From NCBI GenBank assembly GCA_037577475.1, contig CM075183.1:18557781-18621780 (forward strand): a DNA stretch of 64,000 nt, in the 5' to 3' direction. A program made the translations under genes and the position numbers. Each line of letters starts with the position of its first letter. Within the stretch, counting starts at the first letter, position 1. The notes under the pieces were generated by a model, which was not told the DNA's origin, searched no databases, and saw nothing but the letters and a program-made list of their open reading frames with translations. Shown one piece after another: positions 12,729 to 26,200 of this stretch. The stretch comes from Chaunax sp. Z400 (Eukaryota; Chordata; Actinopteri; Lophiiformes; Chaunacidae).

Positions 12729-14070
12729 CTGAAAATGCACTTACATCCTTGAGTAAAGGAGAGTGTTCCTTTTTAGTGCAGACACAACGAGACCAATCAA
12801 GTATCAGGTCTCTATCAAAGGAATTAATCGGAATTAATCATCGTTGATCAGAAAACAGCCTTATCAATTCAGAGATTCGCGTTCGTATTTATCGCTTCAT
12901 TGTTATTATAAATGAAAAGAACAAAAATAATTAATTAATTAATTTAAAAACAATTCATTATAATGCATAACTTGATAGAATAATATAACTGTATACAAAT
13001 ACAGCTCTGAATAATGTCATACAGACGTAGTATTTCATTTCTGAGTAACCTAATTAAATCCTGTTACTGTTTCACTTATTAAAGTTATTAAGACTATTTA
13101 TTGTACTATTCAAAGTACTTCATGTACAGAATGTAAAAATATCTCTGCTAAAACACAGAAGATCAGATACACAGTCTAAATTAAAAAAAAAAAAAATCTT
13201 TTTCAGGGTTTGGATTTTGCCTGACTTTTGAAACAGAGAGGTTTGTCCGACCACAACAGCAGCCAAACTGACATGCTCTCAGTATTAATCATAAATAATG
13301 CATTACGTGTTATGCGGAACAGCAGGGCCATCCAGATACAGGACTTTGCTCCCATAATCTTCCTGCCCAGACCGCTTTAATCCAGGGTCTGCTGGAATCT
13401 CTCTATGGAACATCTACAAGTAAATGAAAACATTCGCACCAAGGGCAGCTCCCCTGGAGCCGGGCCCGGACCCTGGAAAAGCCCTCGTCCATCTGTCTTC
13501 ATCTGGCACCAATGGCACAGTCAGAATCACTGCTAACACGCAAACCAAACAAAAGCCTTTTTAAGCTTTGACATGGAATAAAGAGTGCTTTAAAATATAA
13601 ATAAATAAAATAAATCACTTTTTTTTTAAAGCTTTTACTTCCTTGTTAACATTTGAAAACCGTCTCGCTGCCGTACAGATGTCGCTTTTTTAACTGGTTT
13701 AACTGGTTTCTTTACTTAATCCATTTGCCTAAAGTAAAAGCAAGAGCAAAGAAGCTCTGATGTCACATCTGATGTCACCTCTAATCTGAAATGACATTTT
13801 TGCAGCATGCCTGAACAACAAAATCAATTTGGTCTCGAGGCGCAATGAAGCAAAGATGCATTTTTATACTAAAGTGGTTTGATGTCGGCCTGCGTTCAGT
13901 GTTTGTGTGAGTTATAACACTTCTACAACACAACATGAGATCAAGTGGATGGTGTGTGTCTGTGTATTTGTAAGTGTTTTTTGCAGACTAGCCAGGGTCA
14001 AACCAATAGTTTTGTTAACGTGGAACATTAATCTCACTTGGGCTCACATCCACATGTTATAATAAATGCA
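12727..14070. other. Non-coding, no feature recognised
   Basis: AT-rich sequence with short homopolymers (A-run near 13185, T-run near 13619). No exon or known repeat was recognised. Confidence 0.5.
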
Positions 14071-14082
14071 AACACACACACA

Positions 14083-14114
<32 letters not shown>
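14071..14114 (+). repeat. (AC)n microsatellite
   Basis: Imperfect AC repeat with one aaac interruption. Confidence 0.95.
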
Positions 14115-14964
14115 TTTGCTCGATTCTCTGCGGAGAGCTGAGGCGGCCACAAGTAAATTTTTAATCACAAGCGGTCCAATCACTCAGGCCACGTTAAACA
14201 CCAGCTGATGAAGGCTCATTGAGCCGAAACGCGTAGGTCAGCAGCATGTTGTTTAATGTCTATATAGCCATGTAAAAATAAAGGCTTTTTTATACTTTAA
14301 ATGATGCCTTGGATGTTCTTCGAGTTCGCGGATAAACGCTCCACACGGGATATTTACAAATATTGTTTATTCTCTAAACAATATTTGTTAGTTGCAGGCC
14401 TGCCAAAAAGCCATAAATTACATCTGATTTGTAATGATGTGAAGCAGAGAAAATCATTTTTTGTGGTAGGTGATAAAAAAAAAGATCATTGTTTAATCAT
14501 CTCATAAATCTAAGTAGTAACCTCCAATTGTTTTTACTGATTTGTCCAAAACCAGCCTCACAACTTCGGGATCAAACCGCGTTGCTCAAACGTACTTGAT
14601 AATTTCTCATAGTGGCTCCAGAACCCAGGAACATTCAGCGTCATGGAAACTTCTCCAAACTGCCTGACACTAACTTGAACAAATTGAGGAAGTTATACAA
14701 ACATACCACCAGCACACTGTGCTCCCGGAGGACCAGTAAACAGCCTTTAAAACCATCATCTTCACAAACACTGTACAGTTAGCAGTCACACAGCAGTGTA
14801 TCATGGTTGAATATTTCATCAACAACCTCTTTTCATGGAACGTTGGCCTACAAAGGAGAGTCCTCGGTCTAAACAGTCTCTCGTGATGAGATTTACCACA
14901 GTGATGCAGAGAGTCTCCCTCAGCAGGACACACTTTATCATATTGACTTTTTCAAGAGGCTTGA

Positions 14965-14965
<1 letters not shown>

Positions 14966-15022
<57 letters not shown>
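14966..15022 (+). repeat. (GT)n microsatellite
   Basis: About 26 GT units, with a short second tract at about 15040. Confidence 0.97.
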
Positions 15023-15025
<3 letters not shown>

Positions 15026-15425
15026 CCTCTATTTAACCGTGTGTGTGTGTCACCTCCATTGTTATTCCCTGCTTTACTATTCTCTAAACACAGTGCACAT
15101 TCATCACTCGGTCTTGTGCCTTTTCTTGAGGACGTGCCAAGAAAAGAAAAGGAACCTTTTTAGAGCCGTGCTTGCAAATGACCTGCCGCAAAAGGGTTTA
15201 TGAAGTCGCCTCCCCTCCCTTCTCCCAACCTACTTTCTGAAGACATGGAGGAGGCGAGTGAAGGACACACAGAGAGGACACAGGTTTACAGACACACAGG
15301 ATGTGAGCAGGAATGGACACCAGGGAACAAAGTTGAGAAGTGTTAAGTTCACATTTGTCCTTTCCTTTCGAAAATGTCAAATCTAGTCAGAAATGCGGTG
15401 TTCCTCAGGGCCTCGCATTTGGTCA

Positions 15426-15485
15426 AAACTAGGGCTGCAACCAACAATTTTTTTTAATCGATTATTTTTGCGGTTAATTGCCGTT
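15426..15485 (+). repeat. hAT-like terminal fragment
   Basis: The string agggctgcaaccaacaattt followed by ttttaatcgattatttttgc resembles the 'agggctgcaactaacgatta' end of vertebrate hAT elements. The other end was not found. Confidence 0.5.
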
Positions 15486-15930
15486 GTGTTGACTATGATT
15501 TACTTCAATGGCTAGAGCCAATTTTAATATGAGTCTGTTTGCGCATAAAGGAACTGCTTACAACATGCAAATGGCTTGAAAATGGTGAGATACGACCTAT
15601 TAGCATCTGCTCTAGGCATGGCCGTATGCAGGCTTTTAGGAATACCATGGTCCAAAAACTGAGCTGGCTAGGGGGGTTCAGGGGGCATGGCCCCCTTTAA
15701 AAAATTCGATTTCCCTGATTTGCATTTTAAGACATTTGCGGGGCAAAGAACCAGATGATAATAGCTATAAAATCATGTCAGTGGGCAGCGGCATAAATGA
15801 AACAGTAACGCATGAGAATCAGGTTAAATGTTGCAGTGAATGATCCATCCCCTATGGTTTGTTCTCTCGCTCTCCCTCTGCATTCACCCCATGTCTCCTT
15901 CATCTGTGACTCCTCACTTGTGTCTCCTGT

Positions 15931-16130
15931 CAAAGTTTAGCTCAGTTGGTAGAGCGTGTGCCCCGTGTGCTGAGGTTCCAAGTCCTCTAGTGGCAGCCGT
16001 GGGCTCGATTCCGCCCATAGCCCTTCGCCGAATGTCTTCCCCCTTGCTCACTCCTGCACCTCCTGTCTCCTCTTTGGTTGTCTCTATCCCATAAGGCAGT
16101 CACAAAAAGCCAGAAAAACTTGAAAAATAT
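15931..16130 (+). mobile_element. tRNA-derived SINE
   Basis: An A box (TAGCTCAGTTGG, 15938-15949) and a B box (GGCTCGATTCC, 16002-16012) of RNA polymerase III sit 52 bases apart. They are followed by the pyrimidine-rich tail cgaatgtcttcccccttgct and an A-rich end with gccagaaaaacttgaaaaat, as in common fish SINEs. The bases just upstream (15845-15925) look like the tail of a second SINE copy. It is not a functional tRNA: no cloverleaf closes, and the sequence runs on into a SINE body. Confidence 0.8.
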
Positions 16131-16562
16131 GTACATGGGCAGAATCGGTGTTCATTTCCTATGTATTTGTTGATGTTTTCGGAGAGCTTTGGGATACGGA
16201 TGAAACGGAGCAATGGTTAGGGGCTAAATGGTTAGAAAAAGTGATATCACAATGTATTTAATGACCTCACAAACCACCGTCGAGTCCATCATTATCTCCG
16301 CTTTTTGATTGACTTGTGTTATCACAACCTCCCACAAACTCCTCCTAATGTCACCATTTTTGCTGCTGTCGAATCTTTTGACTCTTCGCTGTCATCTTGT
16401 GGACGTATCGATTGCCAATGGAAGTATGCGGGCATTGATGACAGACATATCCATTTTCATATGTAAATGGCTTGTATTTTAAATCTCCCGGTTGTGGGAC
16501 GCTCACATAATACTGTATACTGTTAAAGCGCCACATCCCTGTCCTCTCCAGATGTCTGATTT

Positions 16563-16675
16563 GACCTGTTACTACATCCGCTGCCATTACAGAGGCAGAA
16601 CAGCGCTGACATCCCATACGCCTTCGAAGCATTTAGAACAGCGGGATGCCTGCAGGCTGTGTAAAAGGGCCAGAA
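16563..16675 (+). repeat. Dispersed repeat ('ctgttact...gaggc...gctgtgtaaaaggg')
   Basis: It shares the ends ctgttactacatccgctgcc and caggctgtgtaaaagggcca with 29526-29635 and 57940-58055 (ctgttactgcctcc...caggctgtgtaaaaggggca). The class is unknown. Confidence 0.45.
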
Positions 16676-16871
16676 AGATCCCAATGATACTGAATTCATA
16701 GAAAGAAAAAAACAGAGAAAAGAAGCCAATTCTCACATTTGTGAATTTGAAGTCATTTATAGCAACTTTGAATACTGTGTATACAAACAGCAACCAATAA
16801 ATCCTACCTTTAAATCACTGATCAATTATTTTTTCCCTCTTTTTCACCATTCAAGCTTCTTCACTGTCGGA

Positions 16872-16872
<1 letters not shown>

Positions 16873-16905
<33 letters not shown>
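16873..16905 (+). repeat. Poly(T) tract, 33 bases
   Basis: An uninterrupted T run, possibly the end of a minus-strand retroposed copy; no body was recognised. Confidence 0.9.
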
Positions 16906-16906
<1 letters not shown>

Positions 16907-17439
16907 GCAAATTCTGTAGCTTTTTATCAGCATCACGTCACCGCTGGCAGATTCGTCATTTATTTATAATATTTCATTCATGTTGTTCCACGCAACTGAG
17001 GAGATGGAAAAGCCTAATTATAACAGCCAAATTATATCCAACATAACCAATCAACTAATGGAGAGGAGTCAAATCTGCGTTGTGGATAATATTGAACATA
17101 CATGCAACAATTGGGTGTCCTAGTACATCCATGAAGGCTCCAGATATAAATAGTTTATCATTAACTGTTGCCGTCTCTCCTCCTGGCGAACAAAACGGTT
17201 CAAATCTGATCATCTCAATCTTCATCTTTGCGTGCAGATTAATTAATTTGCCGGCATAGGTGTTTACACAATCAGAATCTGATTGAACGGGCGAAATCAA
17301 TCATCCCGTCAAGCCTCGGAGGCTCAAGGAGACCCCCGCCCCCCTCCATCCTCATCCTCCCATACACACGCAACACACGACGCTCCTTACAGGACATAAC
17401 GGACTACAAAAAAAAAAAAAAAAAAAAATCTGTTGCAAG

Positions 17440-17765
17440 AGAGGAGAAATGTGGGCCGGATCAGATTCGATCTCTGGGGTCGCTCTGAATGAAGCCACAT
17501 CTCCAAATGGTTCACATCCACACGAAGCGCTCTATTAAACATAAACCCGCTTTTATGACATCCACCCGCTTGTTCGAGTGTGATTGGCGCCACCGCGGAG
17601 TAAAGCGGAGCGACACGACCTCGTTACGACGCGCACCGGACACGACCACGACTCTGCCGCAGGGATTCAAGGCGCCGTGTAGGACGGGATGATACACAAA
17701 GACAACGCACCGTTACCTTTGTCATCTCACAGCTGTGATGTGATGTGACGGGTCGCGGCGGTGAT
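17440..17765. promoter_or_regulatory. CpG-rich block, candidate promoter
   Basis: CpG is dense here (gtaaagcggagcgacacgac, cgttacgacgcgcaccggac, gacgggtcgcggcggtgatt), whereas the surrounding 15 kb is AT-rich and CpG-poor. An inverted CCAAT (gtgattggcgcc) lies at about 17580. It is followed by a strong pyrimidine tract. It could be the promoter or first exon of a neighbouring gene of unknown direction; no coding exon is recognisable. Confidence 0.4.
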
Positions 17766-18045
17766 TTCTCCTCCTCCTCCTGGACGGACTCAGTGTGCTT
17801 TCCTCCTCTCCCTTTTCCTCCTCTGTTTTGTGAGAGAGTCTCCGTTCCTCTTCGTCCTCCTCCTCCTCGCCTACTGGGGCTCCTCTTTACTGATCTGGAG
17901 ATTGTTCAGGTGGTCATTGAATCTGCAGATCGGCTGTCTGTCATTAGAGCCTCCCCTCCACTCCTCGTGCATCCCTCTCTCTCTCTCTCTCTCTCTCTCT
18001 CCCCCCCCCCCCCGTCTCTCCCCCTCTCCTCTCCCTCTCTTCAGC
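17766..18045 (+). repeat. Pyrimidine-rich tract with (CT)n
   Basis: Long C/T sequence including ctcctcctcctc runs and (CT)n at 17976-18000, followed by a run of C. It makes spurious open frames rich in Ser, Leu and Pro. Confidence 0.85.
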
Positions 18046-18109
18046 CAATGCGCGCGTCTGAGCCTGTGATGCGTACCCATCTTCTTTATTATTAGCAAAT
18101 CTTTACTTG

Positions 18110-18155
18110 GCATCTGTCATGCCAATAAAGTTCATTTAAATTTGAAATAGAACTT
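18110..18155 (+). repeat. LINE-type 3' tail ('gccaataaagttcatttaaa')
   Basis: The string catgccaataaagttcattt followed by aaatttgaaat is a typical fish LINE tail. No body is recognised upstream. Confidence 0.5.
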
Positions 18156-18635
18156 GCTGGCTGTAGATGCACCACAGACGGGGGCAGGTTGAATGAACAC
18201 TGGCCCCCATGGCGGCTCTCTCTCATGCATTATTCTTCCTCTTTTCCTAACACTGAATGTTATTGGTATTAATGAGCGGAGGTACAGGATTGGGGGGCAC
18301 ATCACGAATGCCTGCAGGCTACAGAATTTTGTGCTACATCCCTGATACTGAGGATTCTGATTGTAAATGGTTTAAGCATTTTAGCTGCAGGTAATCTGTT
18401 CCCTGTTGTGTTTGAGTGTTTCTTTACTCGGCATTATTTGCCATCAGCAAGTCCTCATAATAAACAGATAAAGCATATTGCTTAGAACTGCCCTACAGGT
18501 ATTTATTTACGTATCTAACCTAAGTAAAGTAGTAAAAGGCTACCAGACACTGTGGTACGACTACTACAGTCAAAAGTAATTGAAAAAGCAATAACATCAA
18601 AAGTTATGTTCACACACTGCAGGCCTGAATCTGAT

Positions 18636-18686
18636 TTTGTTTTGTTTTGTTTTGTTTTTTTGTTTGTTTGTTTGTTTGTTTGTTTC
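18636..18686 (+). repeat. (TTTTG)n/(TTTG)n simple repeat
   Basis: Four TTTTG units are followed by six TTTG units. Confidence 0.92.
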
Positions 18687-19019
18687 CAGGACGGTGTGAA
18701 CGACACAAACTGCATGGAATCTGATCTTTTCAGCTCTGATTTGGGCCACTTCAGCTACGTTCACACGAAACAAAACAACAACGTCTCAAATATCAACAAA
18801 CGTCACATTTGTCTCACGAATATGACGTTTTTTTTGTCGTCGGTGACGCTATGAGTTGTGCACAAACGCACCAATGTGCTCATGACAGACGTTTCGGAGG
18901 ATAGATGTGTTCACATTAGAGGTAGATACATGACACTGTGATTATAAACGTTATAAATCATAAACCAAATCTGAACAAAAACTCTGGATTGATTTTTTTG
19001 TTTTTGTTTTTTTGTTTTT

Positions 19020-19130
19020 TTTGTATTCAAACTATGTTGCTGCTACTCTTGGCCAGGTCGTCCTTGTAAAAGAGATCCTTGATCTCAATGGAACTAACCT
19101 GGTTAAATAAAGGTTAAAATAAAAAAAAAT
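19020..19130 (+). repeat. Dispersed LINE-type 3' tail ('aacctggttaaataaaggtt')
   Basis: The region ctcttggccaggtcgtcctt ... aacctggttaaataaaggtt ending in an A-rich tail is a very common teleost repeat end. A related tail is at 23430-23520 and its duplicate at 38160-38245. Confidence 0.65.
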
Positions 19131-21185
19131 TAAATAATTTTTTTTTTATTATTTCATATGTGGTCCTAAATCAGATCTGATTCCTGCTGATGTGACAACA
19201 ATGTGAAGTCAGAACAGATCACTGCTGTCAGATACGGGTCAAATAAAGATGAATGTGACAAAAAGAAAAGACAAAAAGTTTTTCAAAGTAAAGTTTTAAA
19301 AAGTGTTTTACATTCAGCTGCAGTCTGAATGTAGCCCAAAATGTATTTAAATCCCTCATAATGCAGAATGGACCATTTAATCATAATGGACTGTATATTC
19401 TATTGGATTATATTTATGGATGCATCAGTCATGTTGCAGCTGGGCTTCACTCCATAATGAGGCATCCTAGTTTAGTTGGTTTGTATTCATAATGGTAATC
19501 ATAAGGCTGCTTAAATAAAGATATGAATGATATTTTATAGTGAGTGACTGCTACTCAATAGCAAGTTTTTAAAGATCCACTTCATGATTGATTTACTAAA
19601 ATAATTTTCCGGTAGAGACTAATAATGAATTGGAAGCCTACTTAAAAGAAAATCAGTAGCTGGTGACGTTACTGTGATTTACTTACTATTAAATCTCTTG
19701 ACTTTTTTTTTTTAACCTATATTTATACAGCCTCCTTCTGTAACTGCTGGATGAAGGATTCCTGCTGGATCGTGACAGACGGATCATTTGAGTATTGATC
19801 TGAACTGTGGGTGTAATGATTATGAGGTATTGTACTTAATAGTCACACCGCAGCATATTTCCTCCTCCATATGAGTCATTATTCCAGGGAGCAACTTTGA
19901 TTAGTGGCGCTCTCTCCTTCCTATCGATCCTCTCTGTGATGACCTGTAGAGTTTGTCCACAGCTTGTTAGACACCCAGCTGCCGTTATAATGAATAGTTT
20001 TATGTTTGTGGGTCAGCAGGAATGCATGACACCACCGTGCTGAATGGAATATATCTGTTTAAAAGGAGCTATTTTCTGATTGATTGGATGCTTTCTTTTG
20101 TTTCCTCTGCTGCGTTTTTGTGGCCTATGATTGATTACTTGGAAGTTCTAACAATGCATTATATGATTTTATGTATGCAATCTTTTCTTTTTTTCCCACA
20201 CGAAAATATGAGACAGAATCTAAAAGCAATCCAGTTTGAAATATGGCTCTTAATAAGTCACCCTCTGCTGAAAACCAGTACAGTAGTATGTTAAGATCCC
20301 AGCATCCACAACTGCTCTCTACTCTCCTCTATAATTACTTTTATGGACCTCATCCACACAGGAATCAGGCAAACGTGAAATTAGCAAAAAGTATTTTATG
20401 ATTTTGGCTTCCCTTTCCTCAGGATTTTAATTTAAACACTTCTAGTATAACTTGCTCAATTCCTCTAAGGTAAAAACGGCAAAGCACATCTCCATAAATT
20501 TCCAGTGTAGAAAAATTAAAGACCTGTCTTCCCCACTTTTTCCTTAGAAGTTAAATCAGGACAAAGTCACACACCGTGCATTTTTACAAACACGCCTTTA
20601 CAGTCTGCAGAGGGGGGGGCGAAACTCTGCTGCTAGACGCCGTGCCCCCGGACACGCTTGGCTTCATCTTCCATTTGAGCTGTCAGGGTGCAATCAGCAG
20701 ACATGGAGAGCACTCTGGCAGGGCTGTGACATTACTCTGACCTCTGCAGGGGTCCCTCACACCACTAACAGGCCCCACCACTCCTCCTCTTGGGAGCTGA
20801 ATAATTCTGCATCACGGGGTTGTGCGTAGTGTCGCACGTAAAGCACCGCCAGAGATGATGGTGTGATTCCCTTTGGGATAAGCTTTAAAAAAACAATTAA
20901 ACTTGTGGGTTTATAAGGACAATTGCATATACACAAATGTGTTTTTAACTATTTCTATCACATTGTATTGCCCTCTCATCAATCCATCAGACCCCAGCAA
21001 TAATTATGTTTAATTTTATTTGCACGTTTTTTTATATACAGAACTTGAAAAAAAATTATTTTTGTTGATTTCCTTTTTTTTTCTTTTTTTTTTTTTTACA
21101 TTATTGATGGATCAAATGCAATTGTTGGTTGACAACTGTATCATATATTTCTAATTAGGATTTATAAACCCCTTTGGAAACCTGT
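19131..21185. other. Non-coding, no gene recognised
   Basis: No exon or domain was found. A G-run lies at about 20612 and T-runs at 21076-21098. Open frames are under 91 codons without known features. Confidence 0.5.
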
Positions 21186-21189
21186 TGAA

Positions 21190-21735
21190 CTAGACAGCAC
21201 TCAGAAAAGGCAACTTAGTTCCCCCATTATGTCATTGCACCTACAAGCAACAGTCAGGGGATGATTTGACCCTCATGATATTTAGATTTTTTTTTTTAAA
21301 GATACTTCATTAATCCCACAGGTGGAAATTTTTTGTGCATTTGACCCATCCATGTGGATGTGTGGGCAGCCATTACAGCTGGGGTTCAGTATCTTGATCA
21401 AGGATACTTCAACATGTAGACTTGCAGGAGCTGGGGATCGCACCACCGACCTTTCGTTCCATGAATGACCAGCCTAAGCCTGCCTTTAATCATGAAAACC
21501 CACCCAGATGTAAATCTTATGAAGATGTCATCGTGTAATTTTTGACCAAGCATTGCAGGCATTATCCGTGAGGTTAGAAGCTAAAATCTTGTCCCACAAT
21601 GCTTAAGAATCCTTTAACAACGTTCTGGATCCAGATGATGATCCGGATCTTAGCTTTTTCAGTAATTCTGCTAACAGACAAACAAACCAACAAACTAATG
21701 CTGGTATAACCTCCTTAGCAAAGATAATACATTTA
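21190..21735 (+). repeat. Degraded inverted-repeat element with nested tail repeat
   Basis: It begins agcactcagaaaaggcaact and ends taacctccttagcaaagata, degenerate ends of the 12190-12527 family. A second repeat is nested at about 21298-21475 (ttcattaatcccacaggtgg ... gatcgcaccaccgacctttc), a common fish repeat tail. Confidence 0.55.
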
Positions 21736-23206
21736 AAGTTGCACTGCCAACAAGCTGAAAACAACTAGATGTCATCTCAGGGTGAAGATATTAAGTTTTG
21801 ACCAGAAAGCAGTGATGCACTACTTTTTTATTTAACAGTGTAGCTTTACAAGATGAATAAAACTCATAGTGATATGGAACTTATTAAAGTTTAAGTTGGA
21901 TTTCTGGCTAAATGAATGAGCAAGCTAAATGTCGGAAAAGTGTGAGAATGTCTAAAATCAACAAATCTGTTGATGATACGCCTTTATAGGATTAGATCTC
22001 TGAAATTTAGCTGGCAATTCTTTGTTGAAAATGAGTTAGTGGCTGTTCTGAAGATTCTGATCGTATTAAACAATCTTCCTCAGTAGATGCATCTTGTCCT
22101 GCAGCTCCTACAGAGCAGCTGGAAATTAAGATATTGAAATGTCTGTTGCAACAACATGAACCTCTTCCTCCGGTTACGCCAATCAAATGCTTTTTAAAAA
22201 AAATCCTCTATCTGTAGCTGCTTGAATACTGAATGAGTTACAAGGCCTCTACCATTACCATTGCTAAAGCATCCAACAAAAAAAAGCTCCCTTTCTCATT
22301 AACATTTGATTAACTTTGTGCTTATCTGGTTGCATTTTTGCATTCGTATTTGCATTTGGGTTCAGTTGTTTTAGATGTTTTATTCCCTGCTCTGAATATA
22401 AAGTCTCGCTTCTTTGGTTCTTTGTAATGGTCGCTGGAATAAGAGCTGCTTCATCTCTGTGAAGCTTTTAATAAGAAAACATAACAGACTCCAGGTCAGT
22501 GCTATTGGGCTGGAGGATAGTGGCTCATTTAGTACAGATAGAACCTCTACTGTTCCACACGGGCCTGTCAACACTTCCTGTCAACACTGCCCTGCGACAC
22601 ACACACTGCTCTTTGTCGAATTCTTTCTTTTGCCATCTTTTCTCATTTTTCTCTACCTTCCTCTTTCCCCTTTTCTCCTTCCATCGCTCCCTTCCTCAGT
22701 TACCCGCGTTTCTTCCACTCTGCTCTCTAGGTTTGTGTGTTTCTGTCTGTATATATGTGTGTGTGTGTGTGTGTGTGTTAATGAAATTCCCCCTCCTTTG
22801 GGCTCAGGTGTCACCGCAGCTCTCCCTCCTCTCCTTTGAGTAAGGATCAACATAGGGGCAAAGGTTTAGGACAGTTTCCCATGTACTGAATATATTAGCT
22901 GCTGCTGTGCGTAGTCGATGTGTGTAAGATGGAGACAATAACAAAAGGCCGTGTTTATGTGTGTTAGAGCCTGGTGCACACTGGCTCAGCTCTATTAAAG
23001 CCTGCGGTCATATTACTGAGCACAGGGTCAAAGGTCAAAACCAATGAGCCTCCACATACAGAAGGAGCTGTGTTCTAACGGAGCAGCCACTCGGCCTTCC
23101 TTTGTGTAAAACATCCGCCCCTTGGTGTTGTTTTGACGTAATGACAGCCATGTTTCTGGATCGACACATCCACCGGTGAGCGTGGCAAATATTTGTCACT
23201 CTCCAT
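21736..23206. other. Non-coding, no gene recognised
   Basis: Pyrimidine-rich sequence at 22620-22740 and a (GT)n tract at 22757-22779. No supported exon. Confidence 0.5.
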
Positions 23207-26200
23207 ACTTATAATCCTAAATTTATACGGAAGATGTTTGATTTAGAAGCTTTTATTTTAGACTACGCACTCCAGATTTTAACACCACATCATAACTTGG
23301 ATGACGGCATATCTGCCTCCAGCATGATCCCTTATGTCGATGACGAATACTGATGAATATTTTTGTAATTTCATGTCTTTTTTTGTAACTTGTTCTCATC
23401 ATAAGTTGTTATTTGTATGTCTGCAACCATGTTTGTTTGTGCTGCTCCTTGTCTGGTCCAGGATGCTCTTGTAAAATAGATTTCTTCTTTCCTGGATAAA
23501 TAAAGGTTACATTTTTTTTTTAAATCTGCCATCTCCTATGGCTGAGCGAAACAGATGCAAAGATGCACACGCAGACACACTCGCATAGTGACTGGTGTCC
23601 TCTGAGCCTCTAACAACCTGAGAAGCAGTCATCAGCTTAGTGGCGGCCTCTCTTCATAGCTTTAATCTGCACTTTGACTTTGTAAAACTAATCTATACAC
23701 TTTATGAAATTAAATTGGAGGCCACCACATATGGCAGGAAGCAATCATTATTACTGCCTGCAACCTTCATGGTAGTTTATCCATACGATGCAATCTTGAG
23801 TGTCCATATCACCCCTCCTCCCAAGTCAGACCCTGATAAGAACCTACCACATGATACAGTGTTCCTCTGCACATAGAGCTGCAGTATTGTCTTATTAGTG
23901 CTTTGCATGATTTGGCCCAATTATAAACTTATTACTAATTTTTATTAAGGCAACAAATTTGGTCTTTATTCTTTTCACCATCAGCTTCCAGTGATTTAAA
24001 TGGATTCTTTGTGGCAATATTTGATTTTTATGAAGTACCGTGGCTTTTCATTAATGGCACAAAATGCATGCCTGTCTGTTTTTTGTTTTTTTTCAACTAA
24101 TCGTTATACAACAGATGTTTTTTTTTTTTTTTTGCGTATGTGTAAGGGGCCCAGGAGGGGACATGGACAAAAAAAAATTGAACACAAAAATGTAATGGTA
24201 AAACACACGCGCTTAATAGTATAAAAAATATATATAATAAATTTTTATTAAAATATAATAGTCTAATATCCCGAACAAGTGAACCATTCTTCTAGACTTA
24301 GACTTTAATTGTCCCCAAGGGGAAATTCCACAGCACATTGCCTGTCCAACCACAGATCAACACCACACAATGACAGCAACACCACAATTCCATATAGTAT
24401 ATAATGAAGCCAGCATACAACACACTCAGGCCTGTTTATCAGCTGTTTAATAAGCCTGTTTAAGGTGGCTATAACCACAGGAATCATGCTTTTCCAGTAG
24501 CAACACCCTCTGCACGTCAGTGCTCTGTACTTATATATATATACTTATATTATATATATGCATATATGGTGCATTCCATATATGCTGGAAGATGGAAGTT
24601 GAAACTGGGAACGACCTCAAACCGAGTTGACTGCATTCCAGTTAAACAAGTTGGAAAACAAGTTGGAAACGAAAACACTTTTTGTGCTTGCCCTTTCAGC
24701 ATCCAAACAACTTCTGGACAAACATGCGGCCCTCCTGACCTAGAATATACACTGTGCTGCGGCCAGCAAAGCCAATCATCCTGAAGACTGGAACAGAGTG
24801 GGAGGTCATGCTGAACATGGATAACGACATGCTTTGCATGCTACATGCTACACACAACTTTTGCACGCCATTTCCTTGTCATCTAGCCACAATTTGAATA
24901 GCTCCTGATGAAGTTGCAGGAGAATGGCATAACAAAGCACCAGCCAAGGTCTACCACCAGTCCCTGTGACTAAGAAGGTGCTGATGTTCCTTTGATACAT
25001 GGCCAACCAAAACCGGTTTCAGGAGATGTCAGACTAATTTGACATGTCACAGCAATCAGCACAGAGGATCATGGCCTCAGTGTTGTAATTGGTGTAATTG
25101 ATGGGTGCCACATCAAGGTGCAGAGGCCACCCATGAACCAAAAGTCATTCTAGTCAGTCCTCCTTGGGGGCGATTCATTGACACCACCAGGCAGGGTTTA
25201 TGATGCCAGGATGTTGAGGGCCTCCAACCTCTACGCAACATGGCAGGAGAAGATGGGCGAGTATAGGTTACTGGCAGACAGTGCCTACATTGGACAGGCC
25301 TTCCCATTTGTCATCACTCCTAAGCGTGACAATGGGGCTCTTACTGTAGTAGACGAGCTACAGAACTCCAAGATCAGCCATGGGAGGGTGGGTCCTTGAG
25401 CAAGCCTTCGGAAGGATGAAGTGCAAGTGGAGGCGTCTTCGAGATCTGCAGAACACCCGGATTGATACTGTGGTGATGATCATAATGGCAGCCTGTTTTC
25501 CATTTAAAACTTCTGACAGGTAACTCGGAAATTCCGACTCCCCAGTACAACTGGAAAGCACCATGAAGCCCTAGGGCATAAGGGTGAGGTGGTGCCTGAG
25601 TATGTTGCTACATTCATGTAACACAACAACATCTTGCATTTAGAAAATATGAAGTGTTTTTTGCATTGCGTAAAAAAAGTACAAATGTAGGATTTACTTA
25701 TCTTGAATAATTGACTCTGCTATTTGGTTTTCAGACACCTCTTTATTATATACAAATTCCACAAATAAAATATGCAAACATACCCTGTAACCCCAGATGT
25801 CATGAATACATTGATATAGCTACAGACTGCAATACTTTATAAAGTAATGTTACAGCAGTCAGAGTCCTTTAACTCTTTTGGTATATTTAATATAATTCCA
25901 GTTATAATTACTTAAACAGTGTTGACACAAAAGGTAATTGAAAGTCAGTATCTTACAAAAGGTAATTTTACAAATATTTTTGACAGTTTTACAAGCACAC
26001 TGAATACCTACCTGCAGATACAGATACTTATGTGCTTGTTCTGATGAGTGTACAGTACACACAACCCCTTTGAATGAAGCTCTTGTCAAAGTTCAGTAAT
26101 TATTCCTTTGTACGCATGACCTGTAGTTTATTTCTCATGCCATGCATTCACACCCCTCATTCATACTCGGTCTTAATTTCTTGCTGTAATTGACAGGGAT

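Noticed and set aside
15931..16012. tRNA gene
   Set aside because: A and B boxes are present but no cloverleaf closes, and the sequence continues into a SINE tail.
17745..18113. Frames rich in Ser, Pro and Arg on both strands
   Set aside because: Products of a pyrimidine-rich simple-sequence tract.
23640..23876. 78-codon frame repeated exactly at 38372-38608
   Set aside because: Identity is explained by the recent duplication of the whole block X; neighbouring non-coding DNA is equally identical.
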